Source: Brienomyrus brachyistius
Lineage: Eukaryota; Chordata; Actinopteri; Osteoglossiformes; Mormyridae
Direction of reading: 5' to 3'
Length of the DNA: 64,000 nt
Assembly (NCBI RefSeq): GCF_023856365.1
Contig: NC_064538.1
Span: 5,411,832 to 5,475,831, forward strand
In this document: positions 1 through 12,460 of the stretch, piece after piece
Position numbering within the stretch: the stretch's first letter is position 1
How the letters are laid out: each line of letters opens with the position of its first letter
Made by a program: the position numbers and the translations under genes
The notes under the pieces: generated by a model
The model's database searches: none
What the model was told of the DNA's origin: nothing
The model's input: the letters and a program-made list of their open reading frames with translations, nothing else

Positions 1-379
1 TTAATGGATGGCAGCAGTTCGTTTCCCCTGGAAGTGTCAGTAATGAGCAAGAGTCTGCGAAAGAATCAGCAGCACAGTTATATGTCCGAAATCACAGAGA
101 CGATAGAGGAATTCATTGTGAAATTCAAAATCAGAATCTTTGGTGCCACGCATCCAAGACCGGTGGACATTTTGGTTGGCACAGCTTGATACCGCTAGAG
201 ATACCATACAATAGACATTTAACCCTTAGAGGATCAAACAGACAGAGAACAAATACAAGACACAAGATACACAAGAGAGAGGAGTAAATGTAAGGTATGT
301 GATAAGTACTATAGTTTTATGTATATTCAAGTAGAATCTAGTGAGTAACTCAAAAATTAATTATACACTTTCCATCCAT

Positions 380-715
380 CAGATTTTTTGTACCCGCTTG
401 TCCTATGTGGGGTCGCAGGAGTCCAGAGTCTATCCCAGAAGTGTAAGGCAGGGATTAACCCATGGTTGGGGCTTTAACCCACCGCAGATCACACTCACAC
501 ACCATTCACTCACACACCATTCACTCACACATGCATGTCTACAGGCCATGTGGTAACTCCAGTTAACCTCAGCATGTTTTTAGGCTGTGAGAGGAAAAGA
601 ACGTACCCATAACAAACCTCGCAACAACATGGAGAGAACATGTAAACTCCACACATGTAGAGTCAGGGCAGAGACTCGAACCCTGGTCCCAGAGGAATGG
701 GGCAACAGTGCTGAC
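380..715 (-). repeat. L2/CR1-type LINE or SINE remnant, reverse orientation
   Basis: Read on the minus strand this has the usual order of a very common fish retroelement 3' region: the 'tcgaaccctgg' motif, a 'gagaacatgtaaactccacaca' type block, 'cactcacacaccattcactc', and 'ggtcgcaggagtcca'. The same blocks recur at 12640-12860, 21978-22170 and 22770-22895. The copy is diverged and has no coding capacity. The family is assigned from memory of teleost consensus sequences. Confidence 0.6.
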
Positions 716-2339
716 CCTATAATATATTAATTATATTAAGTTAATAATAAAAACTAAGCCAGTTTTACTCATTCTGTTGTGCTGAAGACCCATGAAATGC
801 CTGAGCTCAGTTGAACTGAAATCACACTATATGATGCCAATCATTTGACTCATTTGCTGCCGATCATCTGACAGGTGCTTCATTGACTTGGAGTGCCAGG
901 CATCATCGCGTGCCAGTCCTGATCAAAAAAGTGCACGCCTAAAGACCTTCTAAAGTAGACCGTTTGTCGAAAAAGAATTCATTCCTGCTAGGCAGCTCAA
1001 TTAATATCGCACGACCCTCCAGTGCTGTGAAGGAGAGGGTAGTAGGGGGCTCCAAATGGGCTAACAGGCCTCTCTGTATGGGGGGGGCATCCAACCGTAA
1101 AACTGAACTCAACTCCAAAGAGTTTTAACAGGAAACAAGGTCCATCACAGAGAGCGGCCAATCTGCAATGAAAAAAGAAAAGAAAATACCCAAGTGTGTT
1201 GAAGAATGTGAATCTGACATCAAACGGCTCCATGAGAACTTTCCCTGGGCAGAGTTCATTACTGGCCAGAACTCTCCTTTGCAAAAATGGTGGAAAAATT
1301 CTTGGATGCAGCCCCCCATGTCCGCAAATAGGCACTGACATTTTCTATATGACAAAAAACTGAAATATACAATTATGCTGGATCTCTTCCAAATAATTTA
1401 TGCCCAGTTCAACAGTAACTGGTCGATTAATGAAGGCACCGACCAACAGTGATATACTTTTATCTCGAGGCTGTTATTGTATTTCTCACAAAACAGATGC
1501 AATAATGGCCGTTTAATCACCTTACCACAAGCATTTCCTTCCCAGTGCTTTTTTTTTAATGTTCTATTCTTCCATTCCATTATTATTTTACCATAATGTC
1601 AACCATTGTTTATGACCAGTCACAGTTTTGCAGGGGTTCCCATTTAGATAATAATATCATTATTGTCTGGTTATGAATAACTGCCTATCTGTGTGAATAC
1701 CATTTGTCATATATTTCGAGGCCTTTCATTATAGCATCAAAACTAATTAAAACACCTTCTAATAAAGTTTTAAACTATATACTGCCTGACCTCCTTTTCT
1801 AGTAATTTCTCAGCTGGGCGGAAAATGATATATATACTAAACTCTCAGCGTGATAAATTATTAATGCCGTTTTCAGCCTTATGCATATGGGAAAGGTCAG
1901 GCACAGATTGGTTCATTAATATGTATTAGCAGCTTATGTGTGGGTGTTTTCAGGCTTGATTCAGTTGGAATATATGGACTCATACAGCAGGCTCGGTACT
2001 TAAACCATCGATATCATTTTTCTCAGTCAATAGTGGAGATGCTGTAACAGAAAAAGAGAAGCACTGACAGTCACGCAAACACGTGTGTCTTTGCGTGATT
2101 TTATGCCATTATATTGAGCCTATATAGAAAATATTTCGTGACTGTTTATGATTCATCAGACATTGTTTGTGGTACTCAACCTAAACAGATGACAGTTCAC
2201 GCCGCTCTCTGATATGCACTCGTTGTCAGGGCCAGTGAGACCAAAAGTGACACCATTCTGTAGAACCTATCTGTCTATCTGCCCAGCCTCTCTGCTGCAG
2301 AAGAAATAAATAGAGTTGTGAGCGTTTGGTTTCAGTCAA

Positions 2340-2358
2340 GGGGGGGGGGGGGGGGGGG
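2340..2358 (+). repeat. poly-G tract (19 nt)
   Basis: An uninterrupted run of G in a non-coding region. It is one of at least four G/C homopolymers of 19 nt or longer in this window. Confidence 0.95.
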
Positions 2359-2492
2359 CATTTAATTTCATGAGCCAAGCTGCTTTCCCTGGGAGAATAA
2401 TGTCTTTGTGGTGAATACCAGAACACTCTGGGAACGCATCGTGCAAAAAGATGTTCAGAAAGCTTAGTGTACATTTAATACATTAAATCCCT

Positions 2493-2624
2493 GTTTCTCA
2501 ACCTGGTCCTGGGAGACCGCAGACAGTCCAGGTTTTTTTCTATCTGGTAGGGTAGCGCAAAGAGCTGGGAGGGAGCAAAAACGTGGCATGCTGCAGGTCC
2601 CCAAGGATCGGACTGAGCAAAACT
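2493..2624. mobile_element. small palindromic MITE-like repeat
   Basis: The left end reads gtttctcaacctggtcctgg. The right end, reverse-complemented, reads gttttgctcagtccgatcct, so the ends are imperfect inverted repeats. The inner part (gacagtccaggttttt / caaaaacgtggcatg) is also partly self-complementary. A related palindromic repeat lies at 62979-63131. No reliable target-site duplication was seen. Confidence 0.45.
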
Positions 2625-3383
2625 ACATTAAATGATTAATTATGCTAATACGTGCAGCTTTTTTACATTCTTTTGCAAGGTTTTTCAGTTGAATAGACAG
2701 AGAGGACAACATGAATTGCTGATCGTCTCTCATGTGAATGGGTTGATCCTCCTCCATGAAGCTCGAGACTGACAGAATAAAAGGGGTCGCTTTTGTACTG
2801 GAGTACAGAAGCTGTGTGTAAACCATTTTTTAGATCCACGTTGCTTAGACCTCTGTGCTTGAGTGAAAACGTGTTTTTTTTTTCTTTTCTCTGAAATACC
2901 AGAGCACCATCTTGTCACGTGACCAATCTCAGTCCCATCATTTACTCTAAGATCCAATGCAAGCAAAAGAGAAAAAAAAACGAATCACACTTACATTATG
3001 AGAACTGGATGATACCCATAATGCATCACCATATGCGGTCAAGGATTCAAGGACTGAAAACTTTATTTGCCATTTTCTCAGGTACAGATGTACAAGGCAC
3101 TGAAATTCTTGTACAGATTTCTCAGTAACACAGTAAATACAGATATCAACATATAAAATGCACTTAATAAATACACATAAATATACATTTTAATGACAAA
3201 CTATATAAACTTTAATGACAAAAATATAACAAAATGTATGTAGACTCTCTGTCAATGTAGGCATCAGCATGTAAAATATAAGAGATGTCAGCTTCTATAA
3301 TGGGCTCTTCGCATTGGCTGAACGTTTGTGGTCATTATATGCTCATTTTGCTTTCCCCCCCCCCTCCCCCCCTCATCTTTTAG

Positions 3384-3479
3384 CCTACAAGGAAAAAATG
3401 AAGGAGATGTCTATGCTGTCCCTGATTTGTTCCTGTTTTTACCCACAAGTACATCCCAACAATCTCTACAAATATGGAG
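3384..3479 (+). CDS. stmn3: stmn3 coding exon: membrane-anchor segment
   Basis: The acceptor is a strong pyrimidine tract ending in tag at 3381-3383; the donor gt is at 3480-3481. The exon supplies the last two bases of an Ala codon, 31 codons and the first base of an Asp codon (G|AC) completed in the next exon. It contains the two-cysteine palmitoylation motif LICSCF. Confidence 0.88.
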
Positions 3480-6400
3480 GTTTGTAAAGAGTGTTTGGTG
3501 AGAGCGAAGCACTTTGCGGGTGCAGATGTTATACCATGTGACTTACTATGAATCAGTCAGATGTTTAATTAAAAGCTTCCTTTTCCTTCACATGTCAGAT
3601 AGTTAGTTCTTTGCATTTAGCCACATTGCAGATGTCTAGTCCTGGTGTGCTGGGCGACCAGGGAGTCTTTCAAATGCTAATCAAAGATCAATGTTGATAT
3701 TTTTGACTGGCATTGAATGTAAGTGGATATTAAAAAAGATGGTGGCTTGCCCACTTACAAAGAATTAGAGATAAAATTGTGAAAGTCTATATTGAGTCAG
3801 TACTGAATTATTATATTCACTCCAACCAATCAATAGCATAATGGAAAAGCATTTAAAAGCCAAAGTCCAGTTATCATATCTATGGAGATGTTGTGGCGAT
3901 GAGAGCAGCAGAGTAGAACCTCTGCCTGCAGGGCTGCTAACGTTAATCAGCTGGGTGAAATGAATTTTTCAATTTCAGGAAGTCTGCACTTGCATTTACA
4001 TGTATGTAACCTTGTAAATAGTCAGTAGGGTTTGTAGACCACCACCCTTTTGATGTAGCTACTTTTAGGTTTATAATATAATAATATAGATTTGCCGTAA
4101 GATTTCTTGTGTGATAGTCTGAAAGCTCCAGATGCGTAAGAGTCGGAAAACCTGCAGATGGATCAGCCTTGGTGTCCCTGTCATGTATCTCCCTGCAGAC
4201 ATGGAGGTGAAGCCCATCAATAAGCGTCTCTCTGGCCAGTCCTTCGAGGTGATCCTGAAGGCTCCTGCTGACTTGTCCCCAGATCGCCCCCAGCCACTGG
4301 CTTCCCCTCCGAAGAAGAAGGACATGTCCTTAGACGACCTCCAGAAGAGGCTGGAGGCAGCTGAGGAAAGGAGGAAGGTTAGAGGCATGAAAGACACTGC
4401 CTGCGTTTAGCAGATGTACACACTTGAGAAAATAGGGTCAGACAGTCATTAGCCTACACGTACATCCGAGTGGGGTCAGATAGTCCCCAAAGCAACTAGG
4501 TGGGTTACAAGCTTCACTCTTGGGCCCAATAATTAAATCACTCTGCTGACCACAGAGTTTGAACCAGCAATCTTCTGATTATAGACACAGCATCCTAACC
4601 CACGGAGCCAAACATCAGGGTTCACAAGTAAGGTTCACAAACAGGCCTCAATTTGTAAATAATCTTTCATTTTTGATGCATCCTGGCTTTAATCAGAAAG
4701 TGCGAACGCAGCCGAGCTAAAGAGGGAGCACCAGCATGCTATCAGGTTAAAACAGTGAGATGGGATCTAAACACAGCTCCTTCTGATACTCTTCGTACTT
4801 CCTGCTGGATGCACTTTAGCAGGTAAATGTCTGCAGTCAGGTCGCTTTCATCATCGATGAAGAAAGGGTGTACTGTACACATCAAAGGATGATGCGCGAC
4901 AGACAGAAGACTTACTTTTCAATTTACGGATGCATTCAGATACGTTCTCCGTCATTATGCAAATAAGCTCAATCTTATCTAAAAGCTGAATCCTTATCTG
5001 TTGAGGATCCCCTACCATTTTATTTTTGATGTTCAGGGAATTTTCGTCTAAGGAGTTTCCCTTGCTTGCTGTCGCATATCTCAGCTGTAATGAGACACTC
5101 CTACAGCCAATTACACCCTCAGCGTGACAATCTGTCTCCTGCCTTTGTGCATATTAAACACGGAGGCTGGTGCTTGGTGGTCTTGGGGGAGATGCGCAGC
5201 GCAGACTCGGGGCTGGGGGATGGGGGTGTGGCTGGGTGCTTCATGAGTGGGCGTAGCCTGCCGCTCTTTGGCTCGTCCTACGCACCTTCTGTCTAAATCA
5301 CCTGTCGACTAGGGATTAGCCGGGAGACACAAAAAAATTATTCTGGACATATGAACAGCGTTTTGAGATTTTCAAACCTAAAGTGTAATTCGGTTGCAAT
5401 GCAAAGCCTTCCGATAAACGATACATTTTAAATACTAAAATATGCTTCCAATTCAAGTGAAGTGACTTACTGGGTGTATTTTTTTTTACAGTTTAGTGTT
5501 CGGTTTCAAAAGTGCAGCCAACTGAAAATTTACCTCTTCTTTATGTGACACGTACCTCGCTGGAGGATGAAGGGCTGAGCCCCAGAACCCCTGTGGAAGC
5601 ATAACTAGATGTGTGAGGGTTTGTGAGTCTGAAGATTAGAGTTGTAGACATTTGACTGCTCTGTCCCGTGGTGAAATTTCATGGGACAAAGTCAGCAAAA
5701 GCGTGCTTTGGTAGTGCAGTTAACAGCCACTGTTCCCATGGAATGGCCCCCTGCACCGACTGATTATGCCTCCCAGTGGATGCTTACGAAGCAATATTGG
5801 ATTCAAGAGGCAAAAAAAATTGTAATCGGAAGCAAATTGGGGTTTATTTCCACAATTGTGCTTCACGGCACGGCTGTTTTCTGACAAAACTAAATCTAAA
5901 GTCTAGCCAGCTTTCAGGAGAAACAGGTGCCAATGAGATGCTGGTTGCTCCTAGAAAAGAGACCCTTCGTTGAGCACTGGGGGCTCCTCTGTCACAAGGA
6001 ATCAGTGGGTGAATCGTCTGGCTGGCAGCCTGACATTTGAAGACTCTTGGGACTGAAATGCTGCTGACTGAAGTCCCTCATGGGGACCTGTTGATGTATC
6101 TCAAGGACTATCAAAGTGCACACATGAGTACAGTCAAAAACTGCTCTCGAAAAGCCATTAAAAAGTTAGGTAGGAATTGGACACACTGTGTTTGCATCTT
6201 GTAGGTCAGTCCAGGGACGGATTATGGACCGGGCCAGCGGGGCCGCTGCCCAGGGGCCCTTGGGGTGCAGGGGGCCCGTGGGGCCCCTAGCCCAAAACAA
6301 ATTTCAACGCTTATCAACAATGTATTTTCGTTTGTCTATTTTAGAGGGCCTACATTCTTTGATCATCTGCCTACAAGGGCCCCTGACCCTATAGGGAGGG

Positions 6401-7301
6401 CGTTTGGCTGCCAAGGGCCCTTGAATTGTGGTGGTTGTGGTGATGGTGCTGGTGGTGGTGGTGGGGGGGGGGGCCTCGCGAACGTTTTGCCCAGGGGCCC
6501 ACACAACCCATAATCCGTCCCTGGGTCAGTCAAGTGGCGCGTATCTCTACAGGTGTTATGAAGGGTTTAAATGAGTCCTTCAAGTGAGTCAAGAGTCGTG
6601 AAAGATCCTTGCATATGTTTCTCCTGGGGGAGTCCTGAGCGATCGTCTCCTGGTCTCACAGTCGCAGGAGGCACAGGTGCTGAAGAACCTGGCAGAGAAG
6701 CGGGAGCACGAGCGGGAGGTGCTGCACAAAGCCCTGGAGGAGAACAACAACTTCAGCAGGATGGCTGAGGAGAAGCTCAACTACAAGATGGAGATCAATG
6801 AGGAGAACCGAAAGGCCCACCTAAGTGCCTTGAAGCAGCGGCTTCGGGAGAAGGCAAGACCGTTCCTCTGTTATAAAATTATGTTCCCTAATATCCCAGA
6901 GATTGCCGATAAGCAGTACAAGATCTGCATATATTCCAGACTTACAGACATATAGATGTTTGACACTTGTACATGTGTTTAAAAACAAAATACACAAATA
7001 TATTATTTAAGCATATGAACAGTGTTCAAAACGTAGTTGCAAGGAGAATCAGATGTTTTGCAAGGAGTCCCTGTGGGATCAATAAGGTTTGTTATGTTAC
7101 GTTACGTTACGTTATGTATCTTACAAAGGTTCGATGTGCCAAAAATAGTACGTTTTTCGTAAACAGCGCAGCATGATAATTACCAACATGTTTCACAGTG
7201 GTTTGTCGCTGAGCGTTTAATGTAATGTTTTCTCGCTCCAGGAACTGCACGCTGCTGAAGTTCGCCGAAACAAGGAACTGCAGGCTGACCTGTCTGGTTG
7301 A
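3384..7301 (+). CDS. stmn3: stathmin-3 (SCLIP)-like, four visible coding exons (partial 5')
   Basis: Stathmins bind two alpha/beta-tubulin heterodimers and destabilise microtubules; the SCLIP/SCG10 branch is neuronal and attached to Golgi and vesicle membranes. Seen here: exon 3384-3479 encodes YKEKMKEM, then LICSCF with the two cysteines that are palmitoylated in this branch; exon 4199-4377 encodes MEVKPINKR, the Pro-rich linker and the start of the stathmin helix ([13 protein letters not shown]); exon 6662-6853 encodes [17 protein letters not shown] through [15 protein letters not shown]; exon 7242-7301 ends [21 protein letters not shown]. All phases join without a stop, giving about 174 residues plus a missing N-terminus of about 6-7, close to the usual 180. 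[13 protein letters not shown] and PPKKKDMSL resemble STMN3 more than STMN2 or STMN4. No 5' exon was found, so the true start is unknown. Paralogue choice is fairly but not fully certain. Confidence 0.87.
4199..4377 (+). CDS. stmn3: stmn3 coding exon: start of stathmin-like domain
   Basis: The acceptor is ccctgcag at 4191-4198; the donor gttaga starts at 4378. Two bases complete Asp, then 59 codons run from MEVKPINKR to EAAEERRK. It includes the linker with DLSPD and SPPKKKD. An in-frame ATG at 4201 is internal and not the start, since the reading frame continues from the upstream exon. Confidence 0.9.
4480..4615 (-). repeat. tRNA-derived SINE remnant, reverse orientation
   Basis: On the minus strand this has a B-box-like GGTTCAAACTC and the 'gaagattgctggttc' context typical of tRNA-headed fish SINEs. 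It lies in stmn3 intron 3. A similar sequence is at 45325-45410 (shared 'attaaatcactctgc.gacc'). Confidence 0.5.
6212..6523. mobile_element. hAT-type MITE, 312 bp, perfect 8-bp target duplication
   Basis: The ends are CAGGGACGGATTATGG and CCATAATCCGTCCCTG, a perfect 16-bp terminal inverted repeat. The flanks are ggtcagtc (6204-6211) and ggtcagtc (6524-6531), identical 8-bp duplications as made by hAT transposases. The interior is GC-rich with a (GGT)n-like tract and no transposase, so it is non-autonomous. It sits in stmn3 intron 3, about 140 bp before the exon at 6662. Confidence 0.88.
6662..6853 (+). CDS. stmn3: stmn3 coding exon: central tubulin-binding helix
   Basis: The acceptor is tctcacag at 6654-6661. 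There are 64 whole codons from [17 protein letters not shown] to LKQRLREK. The exon ends aag at 6851-6853 followed by GCAAGA, so the intron starts with GC instead of GT. The next exon begins in phase with GAA CTG CAC (ELH), as expected for stathmins after REK. Confidence 0.9.
7063..7120 (+). repeat. retroelement 3'-tail fragment with GTTAC microrepeat
   Basis: The string ggagtccctgtgggatcaataagg resembles the common fish LINE 3' end 'cccttgtgggatcaataaag'. It is followed by a short gttac repeat. It lies inside stmn3 intron 4, leaving little other intron sequence before the last exon. Confidence 0.4.
7242..7301 (+). CDS. stmn3: stmn3 terminal coding exon
   Basis: The acceptor is tctcgctccag ending at 7241. 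The exon has 19 codons, [19 protein letters not shown], then TGA at 7299-7301. This is the canonical SCG10/SCLIP C-terminus (VRRNKE). Confidence 0.9.
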   Translation, partial: ELHAAEVRRNKELQADLSG

Positions 7302-9360
7302 AGCCGTTTTCTACTTTTCCCAAGAGATTCCATGTCCAAAAGAGTTTTGCCTAGTAAAAAGAAAAAAAAAATTAACGCAACTTTTTAAAATATCTTTTCA
7401 TCTAAAGTCATACACTGTTCTGCATCAAATGTTCTCATTAGTCATGAAATAGGAAACCGATTTACAAGTAGACTGTAACTAGTTCACCATTTCCATGTTG
7501 ATCCATACCTACCAGCAAAGGTTCTACATTCTACTCAGACTATGGCTTTTGCATTTTTTGATTGCTGAATTTCAAAACACACACCTTCTTCTTGGAAGAA
7601 TGCGTATAGCTTTTGATGCAAGAGACAAAAATGCTCTGGAGCATCTAGTTAAGCAGAAAGCAAAACAGGGAAGTATTAGGGCATCTCATTTTGTGCATGC
7701 CTGAAAATGTAGTTTAGAAATCAGCCAGAGGATTGTCGAACAAAGAACTCCGGTGACCTAAATCTAATGAATGATTGTTTGGGATTAAAGATGTGTTTGT
7801 TCTTAATTAATTAAGTCACTTGCAAAAAGCATAAGGAATACAATAACAGTCCAACAAACTGGAGACAGTTTGAATTCAGCCATTAAAAAAACAGCAACCA
7901 TCAGTATCATTTCAACCATTCCAGATATTTACTGACGTATGTATTAGTGTGTGTGCAAGAATTGCTTGAGCCAAATTTTTCGTCTTAATTGCAGTGATAG
8001 TAGTACAGCGTAGGAACACCGCAAAGACATTATGCCAACCTGGTGTGTTTGCTTAAAGTAAAGTTCTGACTTGATGCTTGTTAATCCTTCCCTTTGTAAA
8101 TATCTTTTAATAGATGTAAGATTTTCTGTCTGAAAGCAGCCACTTGCTAACTAAGTCATCCCTCCTTACACCTCGCTCCAAATCCATCATTTCAGCCACG
8201 CAAACTGTATATAATTCCCCTGACAGACCCATTGCTACGATGAGGCTTATTTGGTGCTATGGAGCTGTGAACGACCTGCCTCTTTGCGATCAAGAGGTGA
8301 GCTCGCATACGTACACAACCCTGGCTCCAGCTGGTTGACCAGGAGATTGTTCACTCTGTCAAAATGGCCGACTCCCTTGGCACAAAGACAAATCGCCAGC
8401 CAAAGAAAGTGTATCACACTCACATACTGTTGCCATCCGCTAGATGGGCTGGCAGAAGCGCTGTTGTTGCTCCTTACAGTATTTGATCGCGTCCGTTGGC
8501 CCTGAACTAGAGGACGCGTGGCACTGAGGGAAACGCTGTGAAATGTTTGCTATTTGAAAACACAGATTTTATATAGACTGCTTCAATTTGAGGCAAGAAC
8601 GGATTCAGCCATCGTTTGGACCCAAGGCATGTTACCGTGCAATATAAACACAGCAAAAGATCCCAAAGGCATCCCAATGATAGACATGGAGAGATTAGTA
8701 TGTCCTCATTGCTCAGAATCATTATGGTTAGAAACAAAGTAACCTTGACCAGGCATCCGTTCAAGTACTTGTATGAACAACTCTAGCTAGCGTTCTTGGT
8801 ATACATCTCGTTTAGCGTATACAGTGCGAAGGTGTGTTGTGCTAGTACTTGAATAGGTTATAACCTTGCCTTAAAAATCCTCTAGTACTGTACATTGCAC
8901 CATACATCGTATGCATTTCCTGCCTCTGCCAGAAGGAGGTGCCATCAGACAGCTCTGAATAACTTTAGACTTAAATGACAATTTTTGAACGCCATACTAA
9001 TCACATCTGTTTTTAATTACTACTGGACACAGAATTCTCCGTAGCCCAAACGATTAAACGTCAAAAATGACAAACACAGCTAGAGCTGCTTCTATAACCA
9101 TATTTTAGGATTATCTCACCTGCAGATCAGTGTCAACTGGACATTGTTATTGTGAACGGAAGTGATGGAAAAAAAAACAATAAAGTTGATCATACACCAA
9201 TTCTTTCTGCTGTCTTAACTTTCTGATTTGGTCCAAAGCTATTGTTGTATATTGCGCATGTATCTAGTCAAATACTTTTCTTTTCCAAAACTGAAAATAT
9301 CTGTCAATGTGCTGAAAGAATGTCTGTATTGCATGTGGCTTAAATAAATGAAAAAATAGG
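7302..9360 (+). other. probable stmn3 3' UTR and downstream flank
   Basis: No further coding exon is seen after the stmn3 stop. Candidate polyadenylation signals AATAAA lie at 9179-9184 and 9343-9348. Neuronal stathmin mRNAs often have long 3' UTRs, so transcription could reach here; this is inference only. Confidence 0.4.
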
Positions 9361-9519
9361 ATTTTAAAACCAGCCATTAAAAATATTCAATTCCTTTCAA
9401 ATTTGTTTATTTTTAAATAGCACCCCTTCCCAAAATAGCTGCCACAGTGTGCTTAACAGAGTAGTGCATCACAGACAAATCATTCACAGTCTGAGAAATA
9501 AAAAATAAAAATCTGCAAT

Positions 9520-9715
9520 TCATATCCATCCATCTTCCAGCTGCTATACGGCTGTATAGCCCAAGAAGCAGAGGGTACTGTCACCTTGGATGAGATGCCA
9601 GTCACACGATGGTCAAATCAGAGACCGCGAAGTGTGTCTTTGGATTGCCAGAGGAGACCCATGCAACACTAGGAGGAGAGCAGATTAACGAACTATGACG
9701 CCACCATTGTCCCCT
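9520..9715 (-). repeat. LINE/SINE 3'-region remnant, reverse orientation
   Basis: It begins with 'tatccatccatcttcc', the reverse of the ATGG-rich tail seen at 22870-22885. It continues with blocks like those at 41325-41550 ('caccttggatgagatgccagt', 'gacgccaccattg'). It is diverged and non-coding. Confidence 0.5.
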
Positions 9716-12460
9716 GTATCCTATATTGTTAAATTAAATCATTAAATTGCAAAATCCCAAAGGAATTTGTAAGATTATTTGAAATCCCCTGCATTTCCAT
9801 GTGTCATTTACATTTTTCTGATACACCTCTGACATCTACTCCACAAGTATCTTGTACTTCTAAGTGCAGGATGAGCTTCTGCATAAGATAAAATCAGACA
9901 GCTGACCAAACGAGCCCAGGTGCACATTCTGATTGGACGGATGTCCGTTGCATTGGTGCCGACTGACTGTTGCCTCGGCTAAGCCATCAGCTGGAGGTAT
10001 GGCACGTGGGTGGTTATCAGCACCAGGCACGCAGTCTTCATTTTGGCAGGCTAATCAAGTAAATTGTATATGTTGTGCTGCTGCAGGTTCATCCCCCGGT
10101 CAGGACCGCTTCTGCGACATCTCTTAAATGCGAGCAAACAGATTTATGTCAATAAGGATTAAGGCAAGACCCCGGTAACATTGCAGTATGTGTTATATGA
10201 AAGATCGCGTCATCTGCTGGATCTTACAGTACGTGAATAAAGCAAAGTGACAACAAAAGCTACAATCTAACAAATGTGGTGTCTCTATCTATTCTATTTA
10301 TTTATTTATTGATTTACTAATAATAGATTATATAATCTGCTGCAGGTGCGTACAATGAACCTCCTAAATAAAAAAAAATGCATGAAGATTGATTTGCATC
10401 AATAAACTCAGTAATGGGTGATGATTGAATTTCTGCTGCTTTTAGAACTCGTTTTTTTTAGGAGCTTAAACGCAACACCATTGGAGATGTTTCCTTTTGA
10501 CGGCAGAACATATTTCCAAGTAGCTGAGCATCACTGACAGACGCCACCAGCTTATTGATCATCCAGGTCTAAAATCGATGAGATATAAGCAAGTGGAAGT
10601 TTGGATGCTTCAGAAGCGGAAAGAGATCCCATATGGAATATGCAGATTTCAGGCTGGAAATCAGAGAGAGCCACTGACGGTGAATCTCCGATGGGTGTCT
10701 GGATGAAAGGTTTTTAATCACCAGGACCAGGCCCTGGAACATGTATACCTAACAACGCTGACGTTGAAAATGTGTGAAATATGCCCCATGGCACGACTTG
10801 GAATCACCATTTAATTCAGACATTAGCATTTATTATTGCGACAAATAATTTTCTCACATATCATTAAATGATCACGCTTGTCAGCTAATTTACTAATTAA
10901 TACTGTGAAGCCATGCATCCATGTTAACATGTTCGAGAGATCAGAATGGGACATCGTACGGGAAACCGTGCCATCTAGTGACAGAAGTGGGAATAAGCCG
11001 TAGGACAATCATCACTGTTGTCATTTATAATCTTACTTCATCATCGCTTCATTGGTCAGGGGTGTCTGTCATTAAATATAGATCCTCATTTCACAAAGCC
11101 AGAAGGTAAAAGCACAATATTAATGTTTATAGTGCTAATAAATATTAAATGCTTCAACAATTTTACTTGTTAAACGTTGTGCCTCCCCAACTGACCGACA
11201 CAGTTTGTTCGGTATTCCTGTAATAGCAAAGGCACAAGTTCCATTCCCCTAATAAAGATGGAATTGATTAGCATCAAATGTAACTATCTGCCTTGATATC
11301 AGACTGAATAATATTGCCCACAATGTAGTGATCTACAGTTTAACTAGATCCTTTGTAGCACGTTCAGTCTGAATGATACATAAGACTTACTATACACATG
11401 AACAACTGTATTCCACATGGAACATGTTTCTGGGATAACTGGGATTTAACTGGGATTTCAAAACACACGGAAACTCCTGAAATTCACATTGCCAAACTTT
11501 CTTTTCCCGCCTTGTTCTCAACACAACCTTCACTTTTCAGAACTCGGGCTTAATGACTTTTGATGAGCAGCAATTAAAATCGACGGATAGAAAGATAGAC
11601 GCGTGATGGTCTGATGGAGGTTGTCTCCAAAAGTTAGCTTGAGACGGCCCTGTCATATTTAAATAATTAAAGGTGGCATGTCTGAAATTGTGACGTCCAG
11701 CACTTAAGCCTGGCATCTCATTTAGTTTATCAGCTCCTTTGGACCACAGCTTCAAGCACAGCTGTGATGGAGGTTGCTGTTGCCATGACAATGAGTGGAC
11801 CAGCAGCTATGCAGTAACTCTGTGTAGCTGTTACTTTGTAAGAAGGCACCTTTGCTTACTCCAGCGTTGTTACACGTAGTGGTGGAAACCACGATTCTTT
11901 TCATTTCATTCAACTGAAGTAAATTTACGTGTAACTTCAAGTAATCATGCGTTTATACATCATTACACCGTTAATGATGAAAGAGGGGATGTCTTAGGCG
12001 TGAATGGGATGATCTTGGTCATTAGGCATGTGCAGGGAAGGTATAATGCTGAATGCGTACCTGCCTCTTTTACCTGAATGACTGCATTTGTCCCGCTTTT
12101 GAGGTTCTCAATGGGCATCACACACATTTTACCAAGCTCCCCCCCCCCCCCCCCCCCCCAAAATTCAGCTAAATTTACCGACTGCCAACAATCATATTAA
12201 ATTTAACGAGGGGAACCCCCCTAGCTCTGTTGGGCATTTGCACCTTGAAAAGTCTCTGCACAGCTTTGTTTAATGATTATGCGTAAGTGAAGTTCTTGGC
12301 AAATAAAGCTGGTTTGCATGTTGAATTCAATCCTGATGTAACTGCACTTGATGGAACGTGCAACAGCAACAAACCACAGGCTACCACGATTTGGTAACAC
12401 GGTAGCCTGTTTTTCCAGAAAATTGTTTCTCATTAATGTGTGCCACTTAATAAGCTTAGA
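9716..12460. other. intergenic, no gene recognised
   Basis: Only short chance reading frames are present on both strands and no splice-consistent homology was recognised. A C homopolymer of 21 nt lies at 12139-12159. Confidence 0.5.
12139..12159 (+). repeat. poly-C tract (21 nt)
   Basis: A pure C run followed by aaaa, in intergenic DNA. Confidence 0.93.

Larger units (their letters stand above)
1..3383. other. non-coding region upstream of the first visible stmn3 exon
   Basis: No coding exon is recognised here. The stretch holds a reverse-oriented LINE/SINE remnant at about 380-715, a G homopolymer at 2340-2358, a small palindromic repeat at about 2493-2624, and a retroelement-tail-like segment near 3058-3130 (tttatttgcc, then ttcttgtacag). 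It is probably intron 1 and/or upstream flank of stmn3, because the short first coding exon (Met plus about five residues in SCG10/SCLIP) was not found. That exon may lie left of the window. Confidence 0.5.

Noticed and set aside
3..287. Two open frames at the left edge of the window (94 and 61 codons)
   Set aside because: No recognisable family and both frames are open at once over AT-balanced sequence; one has no start in the window. It could be transposon debris but cannot be supported.
4132..4410. Stand-alone 92-codon frame around the second stmn3 exon
   Set aside because: The frame extends past both splice sites; only 4199-4377 is coding.
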